Source: Sulfurisoma sp.
Lineage (GTDB): Bacteria > Pseudomonadota > Gammaproteobacteria > Burkholderiales > Rhodocyclaceae
Length of the DNA stretch: 64,000 nucleotides
Direction: 5' to 3'
Assembly (NCBI GenBank): GCA_030691075.1
Contig: JAUYFI010000184.1
Span: forward strand, 1 to 64,000
The translations under genes were made by a program, and so were the position numbers. Below the pieces are notes generated by a model. The model worked only from the letters and a program-made list of their open reading frames with translations. It did not search any database and was not told the DNA's origin. This document shows positions 19,033-29,109 of this stretch, in pieces (position 1 is the first letter of the stretch; each line of letters opens with the position of its first letter).

Positions 19033-19527
19033 TCACTTTTTTGCCTTGGCGAGCTGCTGCTTGAGCACGGCCAGCAGTTCGTGGAGATTGGCACGCTGGC
19101 GCTCGCTCATGCCACCAAACAACTCGACGACCCACTCGCGGTGCGCGCCGGCCATTTTCTTGAAGACGCGGTGCCCCTCCGGCGTGAGCTTGACGATGTA
19201 GGCGCGGCGGTCGGTCGGGTTGTCCTCGCGCACCACCAGGCCTTCGGCCACCAGTTGGTCGGTGATGCCGGTGACATTGCCGCCGGTGACCATCATGCGC
19301 TTCGACAGCTCGCCCATCTTGAGTCCGCCCGGCACGCGCTCGAGCTGGGCCATGAGGTCGAAGCGCGGCAGCGTGATGTCGAACTTCTGGCGCAGGCGCG
19401 AGCGCACCTGGCCCTCGACCAGGTTGGTGCAGGCCAGCATGCGCAGCCACAGGCGCAGCGCCTGATGATCATCGGAGGTAGCCCGCGTTTCCGTGTCGCT
19501 GCCGCTGACAGCCGGGGTCTTGCTCAT
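19033..19527 (-). CDS. MarR-family transcriptional regulator
   Basis: Winged-helix regulator of 164 residues. The DNA-binding core runs from [13 protein letters not shown] through [24 protein letters not shown] to the wing [16 protein letters not shown]. The family typically binds phenolic or CoA-linked ligands. The start at 19527 is supported by GGAGA seven bases upstream. It is encoded directly upstream of gcdH on the same strand, and a palindrome with a -10-like TAATAT inside it lies 31-49 bases before the start. Auto-repression and control of gcdH, perhaps by an aryl- or acyl-CoA, is the natural inference. Confidence 0.9.
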   Translation of the reverse strand: MSKTPAVSGSDTETRATSDDHQALRLWLRMLACTNLVEGQVRSRLRQKFDITLPRFDLMAQLERVPGGLKMGELSKRMMVTGGNVTGITDQLVAEGLVVREDNPTDRRAYIVKLTPEGHRVFKKMAGAHREWVVELFGGMSERQRANLHELLAVLKQQLAKAKK

Positions 19528-19557
19528 TTCATTTCTCCAGGCAAGTCGAAAATATTT

Positions 19558-19576
19558 AGGTGTCGATATTACACCT
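19558..19576. promoter_or_regulatory. Probable MarR operator
   Basis: AGGTGT-N7-ACACCT is a perfect 6+6 palindrome 31-49 bases before the marR start. On the minus strand TAATAT, a plausible -10 box, falls inside it, so binding would block transcription. Confidence 0.6.
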
Positions 19577-19579
19577 CTC

Positions 19580-19781
19580 GACGGGTCGCTGCTGGCGAGC
19601 AGGGCGTGGGTGAATTGGCGCGGATCCAGCAGCGCGTGGCCCGAAAATACGATGCCCCGGCCGAAGCTGTCCTCGGGCCGGTGGCGCTCGACGACCTCGA
19701 TGTCATGCGCGGGATCGCGCGCTTGGCGAGGATGGCGAAGTAGAGTCCGGCGGGGCCGCCGCCGAGGCAGGCGATGCGCAA
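19580..19781 (-). pseudogene. 5' relic of a salicyloyl-CoA 5-hydroxylase-type flavin monooxygenase
   Basis: The frame starting at 19781 encodes MRIACLGGGPAGLYFAILAKRA, a classic FAD-binding N-terminus. The continuation, PAHDIEVVERHRPEDSFGRG then IVFSGHALL, is in another frame, so there is a frameshift after about 22 codons. Only about 65 codons of a protein normally several hundred residues long remain, ending at the MarR operator. This matches the start of salicyloyl-CoA hydroxylase-like enzymes (GGGPAGLYFA...TVVERN...FGWGVVFS). It suggests that an aromatic-degradation gene once stood beside marR-gcdH. Confidence 0.7.
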
Positions 19782-19793
19782 ACGGGAATCCCG

Positions 19794-20366
19794 TTAACGA
19801 TCCTGGCGGTCGTGCAGCGTCCTGGCCATCGCTCGCATCTGCTCGGCCGAAAGCTGCTCGCCGCCGCGATTGCGGAATAGCAGCCAGGCCAGCGCGCCGT
19901 TGATCAGCATCAGCGTCACTTCGATGTAGAGGATCGATGTGATGATCTGCCGCTTCGAGTTGTCGCCGAAGACGAAGTAGAAGCCCTCGAAGGTGGGAAT
20001 GACGGCCTGGGTGATGGCGCTGTAGTTCTCGAATGGAGGAAACAGCACTATCAGGACAAGGTTGATGGCGACTACCCAGAGCACGCCGCGCTGCGGGCGG
20101 GTCATGCCGGAACGATTCCTGTCGAGCACCGGGCCGCGCAGCAATAGCCAGGCGATGGCCGTGTTTACGGCGACCACCAGAATCTCGAGGATCAGGAAGT
20201 TTTGATTGACGACGCGGTTGGGCAGGGCCGTGAACGCCCAGTAAAAGCCGTCGAAAGTCGGGATGTTGCCGCGCTGCAGCGAAACATAATCGTGCGGCGG
20301 GAAAAGCAGCATCAGCGCCAAGTTTAGCGCAGCAATGACGATGGCGAGGCCTTGTATCCGGTTCAT
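19794..20366 (-). CDS. Membrane protein built of two homologous repeats
   Basis: Unknown function. The 190-residue product consists of two similar halves of about 85 residues. Each has a hydrophobic helix ending LFPP, a loop with IPTF(D/E)GFY and a second helix ending AWLL(L/F)R: first half FPPHDYVSLQ...IPTFDGFYWAF, second half FPPFENYSAI...IPTFEGFYFVF. This implies four membrane helices and an internal duplication, with the two aromatic-rich loops on the same side. The start MNRIQGLAI is chosen; the open frame extends upstream over the divergent gene. The repeat halves are clear in the sequence. Confidence 0.75.
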   Translation of the reverse strand: MNRIQGLAIVIAALNLALMLLFPPHDYVSLQRGNIPTFDGFYWAFTALPNRVVNQNFLILEILVVAVNTAIAWLLLRGPVLDRNRSGMTRPQRGVLWVVAINLVLIVLFPPFENYSAITQAVIPTFEGFYFVFGDNSKRQIITSILYIEVTLMLINGALAWLLFRNRGGEQLSAEQMRAMARTLHDRQDR

Positions 20367-20457
20367 GCAGGCGTAGCGTAGCCGAGTGTCGGGCCGAGAG
20401 CAAGCCATGGCCCATCCTGCTAAACTCGCCCGCTGTTTCCATGACGACGGAACGACC

Positions 20458-21732
20458 ATGATCAGGAAGCTTCTCTTCGCCGCGCTGGGCCTCTGGCTGC
20501 CCTGTGCCCAGGCCCAGGAAATCACCCTGCGTCACGACCTTGCCGGGCAGCCGTTGGATGCCCTGGCCACGTTGGTGGTGCGCTTCAACGGCGAGCAAAA
20601 GGGCAAGGCCCGGATCGTGCTGCAGGATCTGAAGGGCCTGCAGGGTCTGGCTGACCGTCAACAGCCGCCGCACCTGGCCCTGCTCGATCCGGACGACAAC
20701 CAGCAGTTCTTCGGCACCAGCCCGCGCTTCCTGCCGCTGCACCAGATCATGGCGGCGTCGAAACTGAAGCTGGAGGCCAAGGCTTTCTTCCCGCAGATGG
20801 CCGCCGCCGTCGACGATCTCACCGGCAGGATCCAGGCCCTGCCGCTGGCCCACGCGCTGCCGGTGCTGTTCTACAACCGCGATGCCTTCATCCGCGCCGG
20901 GCTCGATCCCGACAATCCGCCGAAGACCTGGTGGGAGGTGCAGACCGCGGCCGGCAAGCTCTTCGACGCCGGATTCAAGTGCCCGCTGACCTCGTCGCGC
21001 TTCGCCTGGGTGCATCTGGATAACATGTCCTCGCAGCACGGCGAGCCGGTGCTGGCCAAGGACGGCAAGACCGACCGGGTGGCGCTGAACACCCTGGTGC
21101 ATGTCAAGCACATCGCGCTCCTGGCGAGCTGGCAGAAAAGCTTCTACTTCCATTATTTCGGCCCGGGCCGCGAGGGCGATGCCAAGTTCATGTCGGGCGA
21201 GTGCTCGATGCTGACCGGCGAGTCGCCGTTGTATCGCGAGTTGCAGAAGTCGACTGGTTTTCGCTTCGGCGTCGTGGAACTGCCGCACTACGACGACGTG
21301 CGCGGCGCACGTCCCGCCGACGTGTTGCCCGATGGCGCGGCGCTGTGGGCACTGCCGGGCAAGCACAAGGGCGAATACGCGGTAGTCGCGCGCTTCGTCG
21401 AATTCATGATGAAGCCGGAAAATCAGCGCGAATGGGTTCAGGCCACGGGCTTCCTGCCGATGACGCCGGCGGCGGTCGACGCGCTCAAGGCCGCCGGCGC
21501 GCCGCCGGCGCTGCTCGATCGCGCCGTCAAGCGTCTGACGGTAACGCCTTCGGTGAACGAGCGCACCAAGCATGGTGCCGGCCGCAGCCGCATCCGCGGC
21601 ATCCTCAACGAGGAAATCGAGTTCGTCTGGGGCAACCAGAAGCCGGCCATGGAGGCGCTCGACACGGCGATGGCGCGCGTCAACGGCGTCGTGCAGATTT
21701 CCGCTCCGCCACGATCCGGCGCGAAGAAGTGA
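20458..21732 (+). CDS. ABC transporter substrate-binding protein, UgpB-like
   Basis: Exported solute-binding protein of 424 residues. The signal peptide MIRKLLFAALGLWLPCAQAQ is followed by the family-1 binding-protein fold. LPLAHALPVLFYNRDAF near residue 130, PPKTWWEVQTAAGKL, FMSGECSMLTGESPLYRELQ and the C-terminal QREWVQATGFLPMT resemble sn-glycerol-3-phosphate or sugar-binding proteins (UgpB/MalE class). No permease or ATPase gene is adjacent, so it is an orphan that must borrow a transporter or act as a sensor. ATG 20458 gives the intact signal peptide; an upstream in-frame ATG does not. Confidence 0.85.
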   Translation: MIRKLLFAALGLWLPCAQAQEITLRHDLAGQPLDALATLVVRFNGEQKGKARIVLQDLKGLQGLADRQQPPHLALLDPDDNQQFFGTSPRFLPLHQIMAASKLKLEAKAFFPQMAAAVDDLTGRIQALPLAHALPVLFYNRDAFIRAGLDPDNPPKTWWEVQTAAGKLFDAGFKCPLTSSRFAWVHLDNMSSQHGEPVLAKDGKTDRVALNTLVHVKHIALLASWQKSFYFHYFGPGREGDAKFMSGECSMLTGESPLYRELQKSTGFRFGVVELPHYDDVRGARPADVLPDGAALWALPGKHKGEYAVVARFVEFMMKPENQREWVQATGFLPMTPAAVDALKAAGAPPALLDRAVKRLTVTPSVNERTKHGAGRSRIRGILNEEIEFVWGNQKPAMEALDTAMARVNGVVQISAPPRSGAKK

Positions 21733-21851
21733 TCGCCGAGCGCCCCGGCTCCCGGTAACGAAGGCTTACATTTCCCCTGTCGCCCATGGTGACGCCGATG
21801 CGTTATCGTTCCCATGGGATCGACCCATGCCATCAACAAGGAGACTTCACG

Positions 21852-22220
21852 ATGAAAATCAGGTTTGCCGTTGCCAGTCTGCTCGCCGCGCTTGCGGCGT
21901 CCGTCCTTGCCCAGACCGCCGCGCCGGCGGCCCCCGTCACGCCCGGCGTCGGCCAGCGCCAGATCAAGCAGCAGCAGCGCATCGGCCAGGGCGTGCAGTC
22001 CGGCCAATTGACGCCGAGAGAGGCCGCCCGCCTCGAAAATGGCCAGGATCGTGTCCGGAAACTGGAAGACAAGGCCAAGGCCGACGGCAAGGTTACGCCG
22101 AGGGAACGGGCCCGCCTCCAGCAGACCCAGAACGTTCAAAGCCGCCACATCGCGAAACAGAAGCACGACCGCCAGCGCGACATGGACCGCGACGGCCAGC
22201 GCGACCGTCAGCGCAAGTAA
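21852..22220 (+). CDS. Small basic periplasmic protein
   Basis: A 122-residue exported protein: signal peptide of about 21 residues (MKIRFAVASLLAALAASVLAQ) supported by AAGGAG eight bases before ATG 21852. The mature part is highly charged, with two related helical blocks: IGQGVQSGQLTPREAARLEN and AKADGKVTPRERARLQQ, then HIAKQKHDRQRD. The (G)xLTPxEAxRL repeat recurs in similar betaproteobacterial proteins of unknown role. It is followed by a good intrinsic terminator, so it is a single-gene unit. Confidence 0.75.
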   Translation: MKIRFAVASLLAALAASVLAQTAAPAAPVTPGVGQRQIKQQQRIGQGVQSGQLTPREAARLENGQDRVRKLEDKAKADGKVTPRERARLQQTQNVQSRHIAKQKHDRQRDMDRDGQRDRQRK

Positions 22221-22241
22221 GCACCGCGTTGCGACCGAGGC

Positions 22242-22266
22242 AAGGCCCGCTCCGGCGGGCCTTTCT
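22242..22266 (+). terminator. Rho-independent terminator
   Basis: Stem AAGGCCCGC / GCGGGCCTT with a 4-base loop, followed by a short T-rich tail, 21 bases after the stop of the small basic protein. Confidence 0.8.
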
Positions 22267-22302
22267 GCTTCTTGCGCCGCCCATGATGGCCAATTGGTCG
22301 CG

Positions 22303-22308
22303 TAAAAT
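22303..22308 (+). promoter_or_regulatory. Probable -10 box of alaS
   Basis: TAAAAT 31 bases before the alaS start and just downstream of the terminator; no clear -35 box. Confidence 0.4.
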
Positions 22309-22338
22309 CGGCGCCTTGCCGAATTCAGACTCGCCGCC

Positions 22339-24958
<2,620 letters not shown>

Positions 24959-24960
<2 letters not shown>

Positions 24961-24985
24961 AAAGTCGGCGCCGGCGGGACGGCGG
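24959..24985 (+). repeat. Dispersed short repeat, copy 7 (at the alaS stop)
   Basis: The A-run begins within the TAA stop of alaS; core GTCGGCGCCGGCGGGACGG, differing only at core position 9. Confidence 0.85.
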
Positions 24986-25014
24986 TGCCGGTTGTTTCTG
25001 GCCGATCAATCGGC

Positions 25015-25455
25015 TCAGAACGCCCTGACCTTGAGCGAACGACCGTTTTTCAAGGTCAGGCAAACGCCTTTGGGCAGAGTGGCAAATGATACCCGGCCTT
25101 TGAACATGTTTTGCAGCACCTGATTGCTTTTCGCATTGGTCGTAAAACAGATCGGCAGGCCGATGTTCTCAAGATAATCATCGCCCGCGCCATCGTAATC
25201 GTCGGGCGACTGCGATGCCAGGGTTACCACCAGCCCCTTGGAGCGATGCAGGCGTATGCAGTCGGACAAGGCAAGGTGCTTGGAAGCCAAGAGGTGGCGT
25301 GCTTCATCGACGGCCAGCACGATCCGGATTGCGCGATTCCCCTCGCCGTCTGTCGCCGCTTCGGGTATGCGCTTGACAAGCGCCACTTCATTGAGAATCC
25401 CGGCGGCCAAGTTGTTCGTTTTGACGGTCTCGGCGGTGAAAGAAAGTTCAATCAT
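25015..25455 (-). pseudogene. C-terminal fragment of a HerA/FtsK-like ATPase
   Basis: About 146 codons resembling the end of a HerA/VirB4-type P-loop ATPase. IRIVLAVDEARHLL looks like a Walker B region. HRSKGLVVTLASQSPDDYD resembles the sensor motif (SKGxxxxLASQSP), followed by YLENIGLPICFTT and LPKGVCLTLKNG. The Walker A half of the protein is absent, and the sequence upstream of MIELSFTAE shows no similarity. It is therefore probably a decayed remnant of a defence or mobile-element gene, lying between alaS and a toxin-antitoxin remnant. A genuine small protein cannot be excluded. Confidence 0.6.
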
Positions 25456-25557
25456 GAGGCGGATCGATGATGATGGCCGAGGCGGAAAGCCAGTGCTAGA
25501 CTTGCCGCAATCATGTGCGGAGCAACAGGCCGCATCAACCGAGAACGGGGAACGCCC

Positions 25558-25803
25558 ATGACCACCGTGCAGATCACCTTGTCCGACCAGTTGGCACAGG
25601 AGGCCCAGCGCGCCGGGCTTCTGTCGCAGGTCGCAATGGAGAAACTGTTGCGCGAGCAGTTGCAGGCGCAGCGTCGTGACTCGTTCTTCTCGGCAATCGA
25701 GCGCATGGCGCAGGTGCGTGCGCCGGCCGTGATGACGCCCGAGGAGGTGGCTGAAGAGATTCGCGCCATGCGCGCGGAGCGACGCGGGAAAGCCGGCGGT
25801 TGA
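25558..25803 (+). CDS. Antitoxin of a PIN-type toxin-antitoxin pair
   Basis: An 81-residue protein beginning MTTVQITLSDQLAQEAQRAG, typical of short antitoxins with a ribbon-helix-helix-like start. It then has a helical neutralising tail (TPEEVAEEIRAMRAERRG). Its stop overlaps the start of the PIN-domain gene (TGATG), the usual arrangement for a co-translated pair. The reading frame looks complete. The partner toxin gene is damaged, so the antitoxin may now be free of its target. Confidence 0.75.
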   Translation: MTTVQITLSDQLAQEAQRAGLLSQVAMEKLLREQLQAQRRDSFFSAIERMAQVRAPAVMTPEEVAEEIRAMRAERRGKAGG

Positions 25804-26000
25804 TGCGGTTGCTGCTCGACACCAACGTGGTCGCATCGGCCATGTTGTGGGGCGGCAATCCGTTGCTGCTGTTGCAGGCAAGGCGTGAGGGGCGGATCGA
25901 GCTTTGCACCAGCACGCCGCTGCTGGCGGTTCGCGAATATCAGGGCATAAGGATCGTCAGCGTGGCGGAGGCTCTTGGAATCGTGAGGGCCAAGGCATAG
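25803..26000 (+). pseudogene. Internally deleted PIN-domain toxin
   Basis: The first 40 residues match PilT/PIN ribonuclease toxins (MRLLLDTNVVASAMLWGGNP, first catalytic Asp present). The last ~20 (REYQGIRIVSVAEAL) match their C-terminal end (SYQGIxIVTPAEFL). The roughly 70 residues between, with the remaining catalytic acids, are missing without loss of frame: 65 residues instead of about 135. The product cannot be an active nuclease. It is translationally coupled to the intact antitoxin upstream. Confidence 0.75.
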
Positions 26001-26006
26001 GCGGTG

Positions 26007-27248
26007 CTATTCGTTCTCCCGCCCGATGTTCGAGGCCCAGGTCAACGCCTGGGTCAGGCAGGTGTTGATCACCGTGTGGTCGGCGCCCGGCAGTTGCTCG
26101 GTGAGATCGTGGCAGGCCTGACCGTCGCTGGTCTCGAGCGCCTCGGAGAGCAGCAGCAGGGTGCCGAGTTCGCCGCCGCGCGACTCGAGCGCCTCGCGCA
26201 CATCGCCGGTCAGATTGACGCCATTGAGTACCTCATCCATCGTCACGCCCATCAGCGTCGGCATCAGCGACATGATGCCGGCCATGAAGGCGCGGTCCTC
26301 GGCCTCGCGGTTGCCCGGGTGCAGCTTGCCGGCCATCAGCTCCATCAGGCGGCCCCGCGTCGCCGCGAGTTGCAGCAGCGGGCTGGCGACGCTGCCGCCG
26401 GCCGGGTTGGTGTAGAGGAGGATCTGCAGCCAGCGCTGCAACTGGCGCCGGCCGAGCACGGTGATGGCGTGGCGCAGGCTGGTGACCTTGGTGCGCACGC
26501 CGGTCGCGACCGAGTTGGTCAGCCGCATCAGGTTCATGGCCAGCCCCGGCTCGCGCTTGAAGACGGCTTCGAGGTCGTTGGTCTCGGCGTCGCCCAGCAC
26601 GAGACCGAGCAGGCGCATCAGCGATAGCTGCGAGTGGCCGAGTTTGCGACCGGCGATGATGACCGGCTTGGCGAAATAGTAGCCCTGGAACAGGGCGTAG
26701 CCGAGATCGTGGCAATGCCGCGCCTGCTCGCGCGAGTCGACCTTTTCCGCGAGCAGCTGCAGCGGCCAGCGCTTGAGCGCCTGGGTGGTCCTGGCCAGTC
26801 CCTCCTGGTCGAGCGGCATCAGGTCGACCTTGACGATCTCGACCAGATCGAGCAGCGGCAGCCACTTGTCCTCGTAATTGACGAAGTCGTCGAGCGCCAG
26901 CATGAAGCCGCGCGCCTTCAGTTCCTTGCAGCGCTCGACGATCTCGGGCGTGACCTCGACGGTTTCGAGCACTTCCAGCACGATCTTGTCGGGCGGCAGG
27001 ATCTCGATGATGTCGGAACGCAGCAGCGTCGCGTCGCAGTTGATGAAGCCCTTGTAGGGCCCCAGCGCCTGCTCGATGCCGAGTTCGGCGAAGGCATGAT
27101 TGACCACGCTCGCCGTCGCGGCCAGGTCGTCGTGGATGTGCGCCTCGTTCTTCGCCCGGCCGCTGCGGAACAGCAGTTCGTAGGCGAACAGATCGTGCTT
27201 GCGGTCGAGGATCGGCTGGCGGCCGATGAAGACCTCTTCAGTGGCCAC
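26007..27248 (-). CDS. HDOD protein with degenerate EAL domain (YuxH type)
   Basis: A 413-residue regulatory protein. Residues 1-200 form an EAL-like domain whose signature is altered: FAYELLFR in place of EALxR, ALDDF retained, and LLAEKVDS in place of AEGVET. c-di-GMP hydrolysis is therefore unlikely and binding or scaffolding more likely. Residues 205-400 form an HDOD domain (LGHSQLSLMRLLGLV, LMRLTNSVA, SLRHAITVLGRRQLQRWL). The start is GTG at 27248, overlapping the end of the phosphomannomutase gene by 11 bases, so it probably belongs to that operon. Confidence 0.85.
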   Translation of the reverse strand: MATEEVFIGRQPILDRKHDLFAYELLFRSGRAKNEAHIHDDLAATASVVNHAFAELGIEQALGPYKGFINCDATLLRSDIIEILPPDKIVLEVLETVEVTPEIVERCKELKARGFMLALDDFVNYEDKWLPLLDLVEIVKVDLMPLDQEGLARTTQALKRWPLQLLAEKVDSREQARHCHDLGYALFQGYYFAKPVIIAGRKLGHSQLSLMRLLGLVLGDAETNDLEAVFKREPGLAMNLMRLTNSVATGVRTKVTSLRHAITVLGRRQLQRWLQILLYTNPAGGSVASPLLQLAATRGRLMELMAGKLHPGNREAEDRAFMAGIMSLMPTLMGVTMDEVLNGVNLTGDVREALESRGGELGTLLLLSEALETSDGQACHDLTEQLPGADHTVINTCLTQALTWASNIGRENE

Positions 27249-28626
27249 TGTCGAACTTTACTTGCAAGCCCGGCCAGACCGCCTCGAGTGCCTTCTTGAA
27301 CTCGGCCTGGATGCGGGCGAGCGCCTTGGCATTGTCGGCCTCGAAGCGCAACACCACGACCGGCGTGGTGTTGGAAGCGCGGGCCAGGCCGAAACCGTCG
27401 GCATATTCGGCGCGCACGCCGTCGATGGTGATGAGTTGCTTCGCGCCCGGGAACTTGCCCTGCTTCTGCAGCTTCGCGATCAATGCGTGCGGCTCGCCTT
27501 CCTGCATCTTCAGGTTGAGCTCGGGCGTGGACAGGGCATTGGGCAGGTTCTTCAGCGGCCAGTTGGCATCCTTCCAGCGCGAGACGATCTCGAGCAGGCG
27601 GGCGCCGGCGTAGGTGCCGTCGTCGAAGCCGAACCAGCGCTCCTTGAAGAACATGTGGCCGCTCATCTCGCCGCCCAGCGGCGCGCCGGTTTCCTTGAGC
27701 TTGCTCTTGATGAAGGCGTGGCCGGTGTTCCACATCAGCGGCTTGCCGCCCTGGTACTTGATCGACTCGGCCACCCAGCGCGAGCACTTGACGTCGAAGA
27801 TGATCGTGGCCTTCGGCTGGCGTGTCAGCACGTCGGCGGCAAACAGCATCAACTGGCGGTCGGGATAGATGATCTCGCCATCCTTGGTCACCACGCCGAG
27901 GCGGTCGCCGTCGCCGTCGAAGGCGAGCCCGAGTTCCGCGTCGGTCTCGCGCAATGCGCGACGCACGTCCTCGAGGTTTTCCGGTTTGGACGGATCGGGA
28001 TGATGGTTGGGGAAGGTGCCATCGACCTTGCAGAACAGTTCGACGACTTCGCAGCCCATGCGCCGGAACAATTCCGGAGCGATGTCGCCGGCGACGCCGT
28101 TGCCGCAGTCGACCACGATCTTCATCGGCCGGGAGAGCTTGACGTCCTCGACGATGCGGGAGATGTAGGCTTCCTTGACGTCGGCATGACGGACCATGCC
28201 TTGGCCCTCGACGAAGCGGCGCGCCTCGATCATCTGCCGCAGCGACTGGATCAGCGAGCCATGGAGCGTCTCGCCGCCGAGCACCATCTTGAGGCCGTTG
28301 TAGTCGGGCGGGTTGTGGCTGCCGGTCACCGACACGCAACTGCCGGTGCCGAGGTGGTGCGCGGCGAAGTAGGTGATGGGTGTCGACACGCGGCCGATGT
28401 CGATGACGTCGATGCCGGCCGAGGTGATGCCCTCGGCCAGCGCGGCGGCCAGTTCGGGGCCGGACAGGCGACCGTCGCGGCCGACGACGATGGAAACCAG
28501 GCCGCGCTTCCGTGCTTCGGTGCCGAGCGCCTGGCCGACGAGACGCACGACTTCGGGCGTCAGCGTTTTGCCGACGATGCCGCGAATGTCGTAGGCCTTG
28601 AAGATTTCGGGGGCGAGCGTGCTCAT
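27238..28626 (-). CDS. Phosphomannomutase/phosphoglucomutase (AlgC type)
   Basis: Interconverts mannose/glucose 6- and 1-phosphates for LPS, exopolysaccharide and nucleotide-sugar synthesis. The product has 462 residues. The active-site serine loop is VTGSHNPPDYNG near residue 100, the metal site AFDGDGDRLGVV near 240, the sugar-binding GGEMSGHMFF near 325, and the C-terminal phosphate-binding domain is present. The start MSTLAPEIF (28626) is backed by AAGGAG six bases upstream. It is in the same strand run as waaF, which fits supply of precursors for the LPS core. Confidence 0.93.
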   Translation of the reverse strand: MSTLAPEIFKAYDIRGIVGKTLTPEVVRLVGQALGTEARKRGLVSIVVGRDGRLSGPELAAALAEGITSAGIDVIDIGRVSTPITYFAAHHLGTGSCVSVTGSHNPPDYNGLKMVLGGETLHGSLIQSLRQMIEARRFVEGQGMVRHADVKEAYISRIVEDVKLSRPMKIVVDCGNGVAGDIAPELFRRMGCEVVELFCKVDGTFPNHHPDPSKPENLEDVRRALRETDAELGLAFDGDGDRLGVVTKDGEIIYPDRQLMLFAADVLTRQPKATIIFDVKCSRWVAESIKYQGGKPLMWNTGHAFIKSKLKETGAPLGGEMSGHMFFKERWFGFDDGTYAGARLLEIVSRWKDANWPLKNLPNALSTPELNLKMQEGEPHALIAKLQKQGKFPGAKQLITIDGVRAEYADGFGLARASNTTPVVVLRFEADNAKALARIQAEFKKALEAVWPGLQVKFDSGH

Positions 28627-28679
28627 GTGTGTCTCCTTGTTCATTCTATTTTGGCCATTATCCCACCAGGCCATCGCTC

Positions 28680-29108
28680 TCAGTGGAGGGTTTTTCGCGG
28701 TGGCTCGGCGTCAGTGTCGGGCGGCGCCGGCGAGGCGTGGTGCAGCACCATGCGCCAGCCGAGCGCGCCGCGTACATAGACGTTGCTGGCGACCACCGGC
28801 GCGCGCACCGATTCATCGTTGCGCACGGCGATGTGCTCCATGACGGTGTTGAGGGCCGCCAGCGGTCCCTGCACGGTGGTGGGCCGCGACAGCCGCACCC
28901 GCAGGCGGGCGCCGCCGTCGAAGATGCGCCGCCAGGCTTCGCGGATCGCGGCATAGCCGATCAGGCGCGATCCCCCGGGGTGGATGCAGACGATTTCCTC
29001 GTCCTCGGCCCAGACCGCCATCATCGCCTCGAGGTCGGCGCGCTCGATGGCCTCGTAGAAGGCAGCCTCGACGTCCTGCGGCGTCGGGAAGATGGGCTTG
29101 TTGGGCAT
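28680..29108 (-). CDS. NTF2/SnoaL-like protein (DUF4440-like)
   Basis: A 142-residue protein of the nuclear transport factor 2-like fold: AAFYEAIERADLEAMMAVWA, HPGGSRLIGYAAIREAWRRI and the end GWRMVLHHASPAP are the usual helices and strands. Members close to this one are often encoded next to LPS or isomerase genes; no enzymatic activity is established. It starts 1 base after the waaF stop, so it is co-transcribed. Confidence 0.8.
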   Translation of the reverse strand: MPNKPIFPTPQDVEAAFYEAIERADLEAMMAVWAEDEEIVCIHPGGSRLIGYAAIREAWRRIFDGGARLRVRLSRPTTVQGPLAALNTVMEHIAVRNDESVRAPVVASNVYVRGALGWRMVLHHASPAPPDTDAEPPRKTLH

Positions 29109-29109
29109 C

